A DNA stretch of 64,000 nucleotides from an uncultured Clostridia bacterium (GCA_947630705.1 CANRIK010000002.1:23524-87523), one strand, 5' to 3'; positions 1 through 7,768 are shown, counted from the first letter of the stretch. Numbers and translations are program-made. The notes: generated by a model from the letters alone, not told the origin.

Positions 1-1764
1 CCACTCGCAGAGCGTTACAAGTATATTCAAGACGACCACGACAAACATTAAAACTGCGGCTGTCGCATACGCTTCTTCGGTGTGCGTGCCCTCTACCATA
101 AACCTGTAAATGAGGACGGCGAACGTCGAACCCTGACTTGAAAATCCCGTGGGCATATATATTGATGACCCTGCCGTGTATATGAGAGCCGCGCTTTCGG
201 AAACTATTCTGCCTATCGATAATATTATGGACGTGACTATGCCGGAAAGAGCCTGTGGCAACACCACTCTGAACACAGTGCGGAGCTTGCCGGCGCCCAA
301 GGCATAGCTTGCCTCACGCATGCTGTCCGGAACTTCGGAAAGAGCCTGCTCCGTGCTTCTTATAACGGTTGGCAAAATCATTAAAGCAAGAGTTATTCCG
401 CCGGCTGTCAGCGAATAGTTGAGGCGGCATGCCGTAACAAAGAACAACATTCCGAACATACCGAAGATTATCGACGGAATACCCGAAAGCGTATCTATAA
501 AAATCCTTATGATTTTTACAAACGGATTGTCTTTCTTTGCGTATTCGTTGAGGTATATTGCCGCTCCGATTCCAAGCGGCAAAGCTATTGCTAGCGACAG
601 TAATATCAGAAGTCCCGTGGAAATAAATGCCGGTTGCAAAGTGGTCTGCCTATTTGAACTCTTTCCAAACAAAAAGTTTACCGAAAGGTTAGGAAGACCT
701 TTGACAAGCACGAAAATAACTATAAAACACAGCACGAACGCCATAAACAGGGCGACTATCCAGCTTATAATCCACAGCACGTCCTGCACGCTCCCCGTGC
801 GCTTGTAGGAGCGAAGTTGCCCCTCTATTCCGTTGCTCTCGTCAATGCGGCGAGTGAAAAAGCGGTTGCCGCCCAAACTATCCCGCCTTGTCAGAAGAAG
901 CAATAGGTTGAGTATTAAAATGAACACGAGAAGTACAAATCCCGACCCCATAAGCGCGGAAGTTTGAAGTTCGCTCGCGTAGCCCATGTCGCGAACGATA
1001 ATCGAAGTAAGTGTCGAAAATGACGTGAAAAACGAAAATGGGTAGGCGTTTGCTCCACCGACAAGCATCTGCACAGCCATTGTTTCGCCCACTGCCCGTC
1101 CTATTCCCAAAATCAGCCCCGCCAAAATTCCGTTTTTAGCGGCAGGCACGAGCACCTTCCACACCGTTTGGTTTTTGGTACACCCCAACGCGAGCGCGCC
1201 CTCGTAATAGTTGGACGGCACGTTTTTGAGCGAGTTTTTGGCAACCGACGTTACGGTGGGTAAAATCATTATCGAAAGAATTATACTGCTTGCCAGAAGT
1301 CCCGTTCCCGAAGTGCCGCTCTCCGCCAGATTGAACGCCTTTGTAAGCGTGGGCACGATAAATGTGTAGCCGAATAGTCCATAAATTACAGATGGTATTC
1401 CCGCCAAAAGGTTTATCAGTTGCTCGTATGCTTTTTTGAGTTTTTGGGGGCAGTAATACACCATCCAAACAGCAGTCACGACCGCAAGAGTTCCGCCGAC
1501 AAGCACCGAAAGCGAAGTTAGGAATATACTGCCGACTATCATCGGGAGTATGCCGTATTGATTGGTCTGCGCGTTCCATACGTCAGAAAAAATAAATTTG
1601 AAGAAGCCTATTTGACGGAAAGTGGGGATAGCCGCGTAGAGTATGTAAAAAATTATCCCAAACACCGCCACGGTTGAAAAAGCCGCAAACACGGCAAACA
1701 CCGCGCTTGCAACCTTCTCACTGTTGAAATGCAGGGATATGTGCGATTTTTTCTCACTTTCCAT
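1..1764 (-). CDS. PstC-PstA fused phosphate ABC transporter permease (3' end outside window)
   Basis: Translating the minus strand from the ATG at 1764 gives 588 codons without a stop up to the window edge, so both permease subunits of the high-affinity phosphate importer lie in one chain. Residues 1-290 are PstC, with the cytoplasmic permease loop EGALALGCTKNQTVWKVLVP near 188-207 followed by GRAVGETMAV. A charged linker (about 291-325) leads into a second permease, PstA, with the loop EASYALGAGKLRTVFRVVLP near 485-504 and GRIVSESAALIYTAG after it. Normally PstC and PstA are separate proteins that form a heterodimer in the membrane. The start overlaps the end of pstS by 11 bases, so the two are co-translated. 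The C-terminus and the expected pstB lie beyond the window. The fusion is directly visible; that it acts as a PstCA pseudo-heterodimer is inferred. Confidence 0.93.
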   Translation of the reverse strand, partial: MESEKKSHISLHFNSEKVASAVFAVFAAFSTVAVFGIIFYILYAAIPTFRQIGFFKFIFSDVWNAQTNQYGILPMIVGSIFLTSLSVLVGGTLAVVTAVWMVYYCPQKLKKAYEQLINLLAGIPSVIYGLFGYTFIVPTLTKAFNLAESGTSGTGLLASSIILSIMILPTVTSVAKNSLKNVPSNYYEGALALGCTKNQTVWKVLVPAAKNGILAGLILGIGRAVGETMAVQMLVGGANAYPFSFFTSFSTLTSIIVRDMGYASELQTSALMGSGFVLLVFILILNLLLLLTRRDSLGGNRFFTRRIDESNGIEGQLRSYKRTGSVQDVLWIISWIVALFMAFVLCFIVIFVLVKGLPNLSVNFLFGKSSNRQTTLQPAFISTGLLILLSLAIALPLGIGAAIYLNEYAKKDNPFVKIIRIFIDTLSGIPSIIFGMFGMLFFVTACRLNYSLTAGGITLALMILPTVIRSTEQALSEVPDSMREASYALGAGKLRTVFRVVLPQALSGIVTSIILSIGRIVSESAALIYTAGSSIYMPTGFSSQGSTFAVLIYRFMVEGTHTEEAYATAAVLMFVVVVLNILVTLCEW

Positions 1765-2641
1765 AGGTGGATACGCATCCTTCGTCGGTTATCACAGCCT
1801 GCGCCTCTTCACTCATTATGTAGTCGTAAAATCCCTGTGCCGCAGGCGAAAGTTCGCGAGTGGTTGAAAGCACTATCGTGAACGGTCTTTGAAGAGCGTA
1901 TGTGCCGTTTAACACGTTTTCGGCTGTCGCGGCAACGTATTCTTCCTGCCCGTAGCCCTTAAATGCAAGGGCTTTTATGTTTGCGCTGCTCATAAGCACC
2001 GAGCCGAGCGAGATATAGCCGATTGACACGGTGGACTGTTCGATAAGCGATATAACGCTGCCCGTCGCCGGCTGTTCGTCCCATTTCGCGTGGGTGTAGC
2101 CCGATAGCTCGTAGTTGCCGTTGTAGTGGGTTTTAATATCATTGCCTTCGGGGTCTTTTATGCCCTCGTTGAACGCCTCTCGCGTGCCGCTGGCTTGGTC
2201 GCGGGCAATTGCGGTGGTTATGGTGTCTTGGATTGCCGTGCCTTTCATGTAGAGATCGAAAACTTCTTCGTTGGTAACTTGTGTTACGTTGCAGTCTTTG
2301 TTGACAGTCAAAGCAATTCCGTCGAGGCAGAGCTGAACGCCCTTTACGCCGTCGCCCTCGTCAACTTTTTTGGAGGCAAGCCCAAAGTCGTTCAAGCCTT
2401 CTTTCGTATCGGAAATTCCCACCGACGAACCGCCCTGATTTACGATAATCTGAACGTTGGGGTGAGCGTCTTCGTACTCGGCGGCGAGAGCCTGCATAAG
2501 CTCGGTCATAGAGGTCGAACCCGAAACAGTGATTGTCTCCGTATCGTTTGCACAGCCCGAAAACGCCGCCAAACTGCCTGCACCCATAGCGGCAACGCAC
2601 GCCGCCGCAAGCATAATCTTTGCAATTTTTTTCTTTCTCAT
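1754..2641 (-). CDS. pstS: Phosphate-binding lipoprotein PstS
   Basis: This 295-residue protein is the extracellular phosphate receptor that delivers phosphate to the PstCA permease encoded directly downstream. It begins with a lipoprotein signal peptide (basic MRKKK, hydrophobic stretch, lipobox FSGC with the lipidated Cys near residue 30). The mature part has the family signatures: TVSGSTSM near the N-terminus, NQGGSSVGI, and the RDQASGTREAF phosphate-binding loop. Its length is normal for the short Firmicute PstS type. The ATG is preceded by AAAGGAG eight bases upstream, which decides the start. It is the first gene of the leftward pst operon. Confidence 0.95.
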   Translation of the reverse strand: MRKKKIAKIMLAAACVAAMGAGSLAAFSGCANDTETITVSGSTSMTELMQALAAEYEDAHPNVQIIVNQGGSSVGISDTKEGLNDFGLASKKVDEGDGVKGVQLCLDGIALTVNKDCNVTQVTNEEVFDLYMKGTAIQDTITTAIARDQASGTREAFNEGIKDPEGNDIKTHYNGNYELSGYTHAKWDEQPATGSVISLIEQSTVSIGYISLGSVLMSSANIKALAFKGYGQEEYVAATAENVLNGTYALQRPFTIVLSTTRELSPAAQGFYDYIMSEEAQAVITDEGCVSTYGK

Positions 2642-2726
2642 TTTTATTACTCCTTTCGTTTTACTACCCCGATTTTACTCAAAAGAAGTAACAAACCTTT
2701 ACACAAAGTTGTAATAAAAACGTAAA

Positions 2727-2755
2727 AAAACCGAAAGAGTGACTTTCGGTTTTTT
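2727..2755 (+). terminator. Hairpin with T-run upstream of pstS
   Basis: A 9-bp stem (AACCGAAAG / CTTTCGGTT) with a five-base loop is followed by a T-run on the plus strand and preceded by an A-run. It can therefore act as an intrinsic terminator in either direction. It lies about 85 bases upstream of the pstS start, so it probably insulates the pst operon from the integration region to its right. Confidence 0.6.
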
Positions 2756-2786
2756 GCTTAACATCATCGGCAAATTTGGTTTTATT

Positions 2787-2807
2787 TTGGGGAGTAATTG
2801 GGGAGTA
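2787..2807 (+). repeat. Direct repeat TTGGGGAGTAA, possible integrase arm site
   Basis: Two near-identical copies of TTGGGGAGTAA stand side by side. Very similar double motifs (TTGGGAAAT..TTGGGAA) occur near both ends of the tRNA-Leu island at 3563-3582 and 23180-23197. Paired motifs like this close to att sites are typical of arm-type binding sites of tyrosine integrases. Here it lies about 110 bases from a tRNA-Cys 3' remnant, which suggests a leftover att site of an earlier element. Confidence 0.4.
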
Positions 2808-2917
2808 AAAATTTTTCTTAAAAATGCTTGACGTAAAATAGCGGTTTTTATATAATAAATAAGCTATATTTGCTCAAAAACGGCACTTTGGCAAGGCGAA
2901 TTTTTGGCACGCCACTT

Positions 2918-2942
2918 GGTTCAAATCCGGGTGGCGCCTCCA
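2918..2942 (+). pseudogene. 3' end of a tRNA-Cys gene (remnant)
   Basis: These bases match the T-loop, acceptor strand and CCA of a tRNA, ending TGGCGCCTCCA as bacterial tRNA-Cys does. The matching 5' acceptor strand (GGCGCC) and a GCA anticodon are not found in the preceding 80 bases. A Rho-independent hairpin follows immediately, as it would after a real tRNA gene. The simplest reading is the 3' identity segment left by an element that integrated at, and later decayed beside, a tRNA-Cys gene. Confidence 0.55.
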
Positions 2943-2946
2943 AAAT

Positions 2947-2976
2947 AACGCCTTGACAGAAATAAGTCAAGGCGTT
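2947..2976 (+). terminator. Terminator after tRNA-Cys remnant
   Basis: An 11-bp perfect stem AACGCCTTGAC / GTCAAGGCGTT with an 8-base loop is followed by TTAAA. It is placed directly after the CCA end of the tRNA-Cys remnant. The 3' T-run is short. Confidence 0.55.
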
Positions 2977-3227
2977 TTAAATTGAATTACCACCTTATGG
3001 TTCCGAATCCGAAAAATTGCCAAACAGATGAACGTTATAAGCAATATTCCCGTCATTTTGAAAACAGTGAATTTTCGGCAAAAGGTTATGAAGCGCAATC
3101 TGCAAATATGCTCCGTTACCTCTCCCCTTCCCCATCTAAACTCATATGATTACGTATTCGGAAGATCCTATTCTTTGCGTCTTTGATAAAATATCGCTTG
3201 GAATATAAAAACAAATTAAATATTCAC

Positions 3228-3266
3228 GCTTGTGTGGCGGAATAGGCAGACGCAAGGGACTTAAAA
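3228..3266 (+). pseudogene. 5' half of split tRNA-Leu(UAA)
   Basis: The acceptor strand GCTTGTG, D-arm and 5' anticodon strand AGGGA of a tRNA-Leu run up to the anticodon loop CTTAAAA (3260-3266) and then stop. From 3267 the sequence is the island. The missing half lies at 23335-23389: its anticodon strand TCCCT and acceptor strand CACAAGC pair exactly with this half. The gene was intact before the island inserted and cannot now give a tRNA from one transcript. Confidence 0.93.
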
Positions 3267-3468
3267 GCATTGACAGAAAGAAATTAACACTTTTTTAACA
3301 TTTATAAATGAAAACTTCACAAAAATCGTGCCCGAGTGGCGGAACGGCAGACGCACTGGACTTAAAAGCATTGACAGAAAGAAATTAACACTTTTTTAAC
3401 ATTTATAAATGAAAACTTCACAAAAATCGTGCCCGAGTGGCGGAACGGCAGACGCACTGGACTTAAAA
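3267..3468 (+). repeat. Two identical 101-bp tandem units ending in the integration core
   Basis: Positions 3267-3367 and 3368-3468 are identical. Each unit consists of a 63-base AT-rich leader (with TTGACA and TATAAA hexamers) plus the 5' half of tRNA-Leu B, and each ends in CTTAAAA, the integrase crossover sequence. Only the second unit is followed by a tRNA 3' half, so the first contains a dead tRNA 5' half (3330-3367). A unit boundary exactly at the crossover suggests integrase-made duplication rather than replication slippage. Confidence 0.95.
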
Positions 3469-3516
3469 TCCAGAGCTCGCAAGGGCGTATCGGTTCAAAT
3501 CCGATCTCGGGCACCA
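3431..3516 (+). tRNA. tRNA-Leu (anticodon UAA), intact, carried by the island
   Basis: A complete class II tRNA: acceptor GCCCGAG / CTCGGGC, D-arm, anticodon stem CTGGA / TCCAG around loop CTTAAAA (anticodon TAA at 3464-3466), long variable arm, T-arm ATCGG-TTCAAAT-CCGAT, discriminator A and encoded CCA. It has the same anticodon as the tRNA-Leu destroyed by the insertion but a different acceptor and variable arm, so it is a replacement gene, not a restored copy. A terminator hairpin follows. Confidence 0.95.
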
Positions 3517-3518
3517 GC

Positions 3519-3556
3519 GAAATGAGAGGAATTTTTTGAGATTTCTCTCATTTTTG
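3519..3556 (+). terminator. Terminator after tRNA-Leu
   Basis: The inverted repeat AATGAGAG / CTCTCATT is followed by TTTTT directly after the CCA end of tRNA-Leu. It may also serve the leftward integrase gene, whose stop is at 3629. Confidence 0.6.
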
Positions 3557-3562
3557 TTACTT

Positions 3563-3582
3563 TTGGGAAATAATTGGGAAAC
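3563..3582 (+). repeat. Left-end double motif TTGGGAAA, putative integrase arm site
   Basis: TTGGGAAATAATTGGGAAA lies between the tRNA-Leu and the integrase gene. The same double motif (TTGGGAAATTTTGGGAAG) recurs at 23180-23197, about 140 bases inside the right end. The paired placement near both ends fits arm-type binding sites of the island integrase. Confidence 0.45.
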
Positions 3583-3628
3583 GATTTTCGCCCTGTTTTT
3601 GCCCAAATAGCCCGATTTTGTGAGCAAT

Positions 3629-4858
3629 TTACAAAATATAGTCGATTTTGTTGATTTCTTTCAAACTGTATTCTTCCGAAAAGGTTGTGTAGCCTCTGTC
3701 CACGCGCGAAGTCTTAACGTCTTGGTCAAATTCGTGCCCGACCCATTTCATTATCAGTTCGGGATCGCAGCCGCACTCTTTCGCCCTTGTAATAAAGGTG
3801 TAGCGTAGCTCGTGAATATGTCTGTCGGGGAAAATTCGCTTTACTGCGTCGCGCACCGCATATTTGCTCGCTTCCCGTGCAAGGTCGAAGTCAATCATGT
3901 CAAGCACTCTTTTCAGCATTGGCGAAACAGGAATTTTTCTTATAACGGTAGCATAGCCCTTGCGTGTTTTCTCCGATTCACAGGTAACAAACGTTCCATC
4001 GTACCTCATACTTTTCAGCTCGCCCACGCGCATACCGCTGTACATTAACAACAGCATTGCCGAATTGCCCTCGTAGTGCGGATTGCGCTTGCAGAAGTCC
4101 ACAATTTTGCGCTCCTCGTCTTTGGTGAACGCCCTGCCCTTTTTTACTTCGTAGTGAGAGAGGGCAATTTTCGTCATCGGGGATTTGAGGTTGTAGTCCT
4201 CGCACGCAACGTTGAATATCGCCGAAAGCAGTTGTTTGAGCTTTGCCGCCGTGCGGTTCTTGCCCGCGTCAGTCAGCTCAAACAAAAAATTTTGAATATG
4301 ACTTCGCGTTATCTCGTTGATGTGCATATCGCCGAAGCGCGGCAACACGTGGTAATCTATCAATGTGCAGTAGCCTGTGTAAGTGGTTGTTTTCACCGTC
4401 TGTTTTTTGACTTGTAGCCATTCGGCTAAAAAGTCTTTGAGCAGAGGATATCGCGCGTTCTTTTTTGCCTTTTCGTCTTTAATCAGCCGCTCCAAAAATT
4501 TTTGTTTCATCATATCGAAGTTTTTGGAGGCAACCTCGATATTGTAGCCGTCACGACGGAATCTCGCTTGATACACGCCGTTTATGTAGCGGTAGGTTAC
4601 AATTTTGTCGTTGACGACAAATAATTTTTTTAAATTGTCGGACATGGATTCTATCTCCTTTTTAGTAAATTTGACGAATCCGCTTGTCCCGTGTTCTTTT
4701 CCGTTACTTCTTATTTCCCTCGAAGTGAGCGTTTTCAGCCTTTCAAGCGTTATGCTCTCCGACGCCGCTTTCAGTATGATTTGAGTTACTTCATCGCGCC
4801 CATCTTCGGGTATGTACTTTATTGCGTTTAAAACTTTTTGTAATTCTCTATCGTTCAA
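3629..4858 (-). CDS. Tyrosine recombinase (site-specific integrase)
   Basis: This 409-residue protein is expected to catalyse integration and excision of the island at the tRNA-Leu anticodon loop. The N-terminal third holds a variable arm-binding region, followed by a SAM-like core-binding domain (about 130-225). The C-terminal catalytic domain shows the Arg of SGMRVGEL, the HELRYTF box (H-x-x-R), a GHEFD box and the nucleophile Tyr in RGYTTFS. All expected catalytic residues are visible and the length is normal for Tn916/phage-type integrases, so it is probably active. It lies next to the left att end, transcribed towards it. An excisionase is not obvious; the 68-residue upstream neighbour is the only small candidate nearby. 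Confidence 0.93.
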   Translation of the reverse strand: MNDRELQKVLNAIKYIPEDGRDEVTQIILKAASESITLERLKTLTSREIRSNGKEHGTSGFVKFTKKEIESMSDNLKKLFVVNDKIVTYRYINGVYQARFRRDGYNIEVASKNFDMMKQKFLERLIKDEKAKKNARYPLLKDFLAEWLQVKKQTVKTTTYTGYCTLIDYHVLPRFGDMHINEITRSHIQNFLFELTDAGKNRTAAKLKQLLSAIFNVACEDYNLKSPMTKIALSHYEVKKGRAFTKDEERKIVDFCKRNPHYEGNSAMLLLMYSGMRVGELKSMRYDGTFVTCESEKTRKGYATVIRKIPVSPMLKRVLDMIDFDLAREASKYAVRDAVKRIFPDRHIHELRYTFITRAKECGCDPELIMKWVGHEFDQDVKTSRVDRGYTTFSEEYSLKEINKIDYIL

Positions 4859-4957
4859 TTCTCCTTAAATTTATTTTTGTGTAGTTACAATATTCTCTCA
4901 CTAAATGGTTGTTTACCATATTCACAAAAGTTTCCTCCTTAATTTATTAAAAAGTAT

Positions 4958-5164
4958 TCAGTTGTGATTAAGTTGTTCTTTTAACGCTTGCCAACCTGCG
5001 TATATCAGTTGGACTTTGGTTATGCGGTTATCTTTGAGAAACTTGTTCAGCTCTTCAAAGTCCGCCCTGTTCATAGACGTCCCCCAAACCGCATGTGCAG
5101 CTTTGCGTTCGTCCTTGTGTTTGTCCTCGTAACGCTTGTCTATTATCTTCTTTTCGGTTTTCAT
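4958..5164 (-). CDS. Small charged hypothetical protein of the island
   Basis: A 68-residue, Lys-rich protein (starting MKTEKKIIDKRYEDKHKDERK) with a predicted helical C-terminal half that includes FEELNKFLKDNRITKVQLI. I do not recognise the family. Its place between integrase and a TnpV-like gene, in the same direction and with a 9-base gap to the upstream gene, makes it part of the integration/mobilisation block. The position would suit a recombination directionality factor or a small CopG-like or relaxosome accessory DNA-binding protein, but no diagnostic motif is seen. Confidence 0.65.
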   Translation of the reverse strand: MKTEKKIIDKRYEDKHKDERKAAHAVWGTSMNRADFEELNKFLKDNRITKVQLIYAGWQALKEQLNHN

Positions 5165-5173
5165 TTCTTCACC

Positions 5174-5542
5174 TCACACATAAACTATCTCGTTAAGGAT
5201 TTCCGTTTCTATGACCTTTTGCATTTCGGTGATACGTCGGTAATCTTCCATAAAATTACCCGTTCTTTTGTACTGCTCGCTGTTTGAGAGCTTATTGTAC
5301 ATCACCTCATACAGTTCGTCCGCCTGCCTGTCTACTCCGTGCAAATAGTCTACAAGCTCGTTGTTTGCTATCATTACCCAATACCTCGCGGTTTGATGTT
5401 CCGAAAGATACTGTTTTGCAAGTGTGCCGTACTTGCCATAAACCTGCTTTTGCGGTTTTACAAGCTGTTGATACCTTTTAATTTCGGGTACAGTCAGCCC
5501 CTCGCCGTTTTCAACCTTTTGCAATATTTCTTTATCCGTCAT
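5174..5542 (-). CDS. TnpV-like transposon-encoded protein
   Basis: A 122-residue protein whose central part (YGKYGTLAKQYLSEHQ, then a helix with NNELVDYLHGVDRQADE) and ending (ETEILNEIVYV) resemble the TnpV family of small proteins found in Clostridia mobilisable elements. The function of TnpV is not known. The open frame begins further upstream at 5632, but AAGGAGG sits seven bases before the ATG at 5542, so that start is chosen; it also avoids overlap with the upstream gene. It lies between the MobV-like gene and the small protein in one leftward block. Confidence 0.68.
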   Translation of the reverse strand: MTDKEILQKVENGEGLTVPEIKRYQQLVKPQKQVYGKYGTLAKQYLSEHQTARYWVMIANNELVDYLHGVDRQADELYEVMYNKLSNSEQYKRTGNFMEDYRRITEMQKVIETEILNEIVYV

Positions 5543-5628
5543 ATAAACCTCCTTACTGAATGTTAATACGGTTATAGCGAGGTTTTGAAATTTGTCAATA
5601 GCTGGCGCGAAAATTTTTGAGCGGGGAT

Positions 5629-6390
5629 TCAAAATGGGCTGTCGTCGAAGTAAAGCTCGTCGTAGAGGTCGCCCTCAAACCTGCCATAGCGTTCCTGTTG
5701 CCGAAGGGTGGTATTCTTGACAAGCGAGAAACTCTCACCTCGGACGGCTCCGTATTTTTTGGATACTTTGATATAGAAATCTTCCTGCAAGTCCGAATAG
5801 GAAGTCAACCCGCCGCGCGCCTTCCAAAACTCAGAATGCGAAAGTAATGGTTCGTCTATTTCAATGCGTTGTCTATACATAGGCATATCGTACTCATCGC
5901 GCATTTGAAGTCTGTTGCCTGCTTCGCTTTTGTCATTACTTAAAACTTTCCTTTGCCAAACTTCGGTGACGGGAAGATAATAGACAAAGAGGTTTCGCCT
6001 GTTCGGCTCGGTGACGATTACTGCGCAGATGATGTTCTCATGTGTGTGCAGAAAGCCTATCTTGTCTATGGCGTAGGCATAGCACTTACGGAAGTATGCC
6101 TTTATTTCTTCTTCGTCGGGGAAGTCGTCCCATAACTCCCTGTTGCCGCCGAATTGCAGGCACTCCAAGACAATGTTCTTGCCTCGGTTGTTGTACGTTG
6201 CGTTCGTAGACTTCATTACTTTGTTCCACGCCTGTTCGGTTGTGGACATTCTTTTTAAGTATTCTACCTTATACCGCTGTTCGCAGTCTTTTAGGTATTC
6301 GTCTATACTTGCAAATTCGCTTTTCTTGTGCGTAATGACGGAAATGGTTGCGTGCTTGTCCCGCAGATACTTCTGTTCGGGCATTCCCAT
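5629..6390 (-). CDS. Mob/Pre (MobV)-like protein, catalytic motif degenerate
   Basis: This 253-residue protein resembles the plasmid mobilisation/recombination (Mob/Pre, MobV) family: an N-terminal replication-type fold, the segment GFLHTHENIICAVIVTEP matching the strand before the metal motif, and the C-terminal segment LSHSEFWKARGGLTSYSDLQ, like the LSAKEFF...L..LQ.DF region. In active MobV relaxases the loop after that strand reads H-x-D-E-x-T-P-H-x-H. Here it is TEPNRRNLFVYY, so the histidines are missing. The protein is also short for the family. A strong AGGAGGTGA at 6421-6430 is 30 bases from the ATG and is better spaced to an in-frame ATT at 6414, so the true start may be non-standard. 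Confidence 0.6.
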   Translation of the reverse strand: MGMPEQKYLRDKHATISVITHKKSEFASIDEYLKDCEQRYKVEYLKRMSTTEQAWNKVMKSTNATYNNRGKNIVLECLQFGGNRELWDDFPDEEEIKAYFRKCYAYAIDKIGFLHTHENIICAVIVTEPNRRNLFVYYLPVTEVWQRKVLSNDKSEAGNRLQMRDEYDMPMYRQRIEIDEPLLSHSEFWKARGGLTSYSDLQEDFYIKVSKKYGAVRGESFSLVKNTTLRQQERYGRFEGDLYDELYFDDSPF

Positions 6391-6544
6391 TTTGTTCTCG
6401 TAATACTTGTAAATCTTGTTTCACCTCCTTTTGAGGGCAGAAAAAACAGCCCTTTGTTCAAGGACTGTCTTTATGTGTATAGTTTTCCCTCCATATATAA
6501 GCCACGGAAACGCCGAAATTATTAGTCATTACGAAAAAATTTTT

Positions 6545-7567
6545 TTATTTCTTCAAATTTTTGCCTGTATAGTATTTATAAAACTGCCTTATGCGTTTGT
6601 TTCTCCATTTGGCTATATAAGGATAAAACCTTTGAGTTAAAAATTCTTCCACTCCTATGTTTAGCCGCGAGGTAATCTTTTCTATCGCCGAAAAGATACT
6701 TGTATAGAGCTTATAAGATTCTCTTAAACCTATTTCCTTTCTGCGTTCCATCTCTTTACATAGACGGATATATACTGCACCAACAATAGGCGGTTGGTCA
6801 CCATAGTAATCTTCATAGTGCTGTTTATTTTCCTTGCCTGCGGTTTTAAGATATTCGGCAATCTCGTCGTCCATTTTGTCGTTGTCAAAATAGTAGTAGG
6901 TGAGTATGTGACGGAACAGCTCGCCCACGCTGTAAAACCAATGCAGGAACGGCATTAAGTCGTTAAATAGCGCACGGAGGACAAACTCCAACTCTACGTC
7001 GAGGAAGTAGGGCATCTCGCCGTCGTTTACAAACCTGTTCCAGCAGTGCCATACGATTTCCTCGCGCGTTCCCGTATTGAATATGTAATCGTCCACAGAA
7101 CAGTTGGCGTGTTTCAGTTGAGTTGAGATATACCCCTGCGTAACGCCAAGCTCCTCGGCGGTTTCTTTCTGCGTTTTGCTGCTTGACATAATCTTTAAAA
7201 TATCTCTGTCCTGTTGCGACAAGTGAGCAAACAGAATTTCCCTGTCTCTCCGCTCGTCTGCAAGTGCGTTAAAAGGTATAGACTTATCTATTCTGCGTTC
7301 ACGTTGCTTGGGTGTTAGCTCGTCCTCGTCCTTGTCTGAAAACCGAACGGTATGGCGTTGGTACTTATGGGTATTGTTGTATTCTAACCTATCCAACTCA
7401 AACAGGGCTTCCCATTCGGTTTCGCTTACTTCTATGACAATATAAGGTCTGCCATTGATATAGGTGTTGGGCGAATCCGTCTCTGTGCAGGGATAGTAAT
7501 AGAGGAATTTGCCTGACGTTTTTGCGGGTTTTTTCTTTTTATTATAATGGTATGCCAATTTATCCAT
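6545..7567 (-). CDS. Sigma-70 region-4-like HTH protein
   Basis: A 340-residue protein with a helix-turn-helix like sigma factor region 4 near the middle (DRDILKIMSSSKTQKETAEE then LGVTQGYISTQL), preceded by a basic N-terminus and followed by a long helical C-terminal half with no recognised motif. Proteins of this kind are common in Clostridia mobile elements and are thought to regulate transfer genes; no promoter target can be read here. The open frame allows an ATG at 7606, but a TATAAT on the same strand at 7571-7576 lies between the two candidates. The ATG at 7567 (MDKLAYHYNKKKK) is therefore preferred, possibly with a very short leader. Confidence 0.65.
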   Translation of the reverse strand: MDKLAYHYNKKKKPAKTSGKFLYYYPCTETDSPNTYINGRPYIVIEVSETEWEALFELDRLEYNNTHKYQRHTVRFSDKDEDELTPKQRERRIDKSIPFNALADERRDREILFAHLSQQDRDILKIMSSSKTQKETAEELGVTQGYISTQLKHANCSVDDYIFNTGTREEIVWHCWNRFVNDGEMPYFLDVELEFVLRALFNDLMPFLHWFYSVGELFRHILTYYYFDNDKMDDEIAEYLKTAGKENKQHYEDYYGDQPPIVGAVYIRLCKEMERRKEIGLRESYKLYTSIFSAIEKITSRLNIGVEEFLTQRFYPYIAKWRNKRIRQFYKYYTGKNLKK

Positions 7568-7665
7568 GGCATTATTATAACAAATAAACCTGACATAAAT
7601 CGGCATATATTAAAAATTTTTTGGACAAATTTTGAACTAAAATTCTTATTTTTCTTATGCAACAA

Positions 7666-7768
7666 AAGTGGGCATTTTTTTGATGCCTAAGCAGGATAAG
7701 GAAGGTGGTATTTCTCGCCACCTTCGCCCACTTCCGCGCATGCTCACAAAAACAAGTCGGAAACCGAC
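7666..7768 (+). ncRNA. Strongly structured intergenic segment upstream of the sulfur operon
   Basis: Nested inverted repeats are visible: AAGTGGGC (7666-7673) with GCCCACTT (7726-7733), enclosing GAAGGTGG (7701-7708) with CCACCTTC (7718-7725), and an alternative small hairpin GGCAT..ATGCC at 7671-7687. A further hairpin AGTCGG-AAA-CCGACT lies at 7754-7768. The 450 bases between the divergent sigma-like gene and the Dnd-like operon hold no convincing gene. The structures precede the predicted promoter at 7854, so this is a separate transcript, an old terminator, or a DNA-level site. No known RNA family is recognised. Confidence 0.4.

Noticed and set aside
2126..2725. Rightward 199-codon open frame over pstS
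   Set aside because: It is the antisense shadow of pstS, which has signal peptide, ribosome site and family motifs.
2867..2942. Complete tRNA-Cys gene
   Set aside because: No 5' acceptor strand, D-arm or GCA anticodon can be fitted; only the 3' end matches.
3629..7567. Integrative conjugative element
   Set aside because: No VirB4, VirD4/coupling protein or other transfer channel genes are found anywhere in the island.
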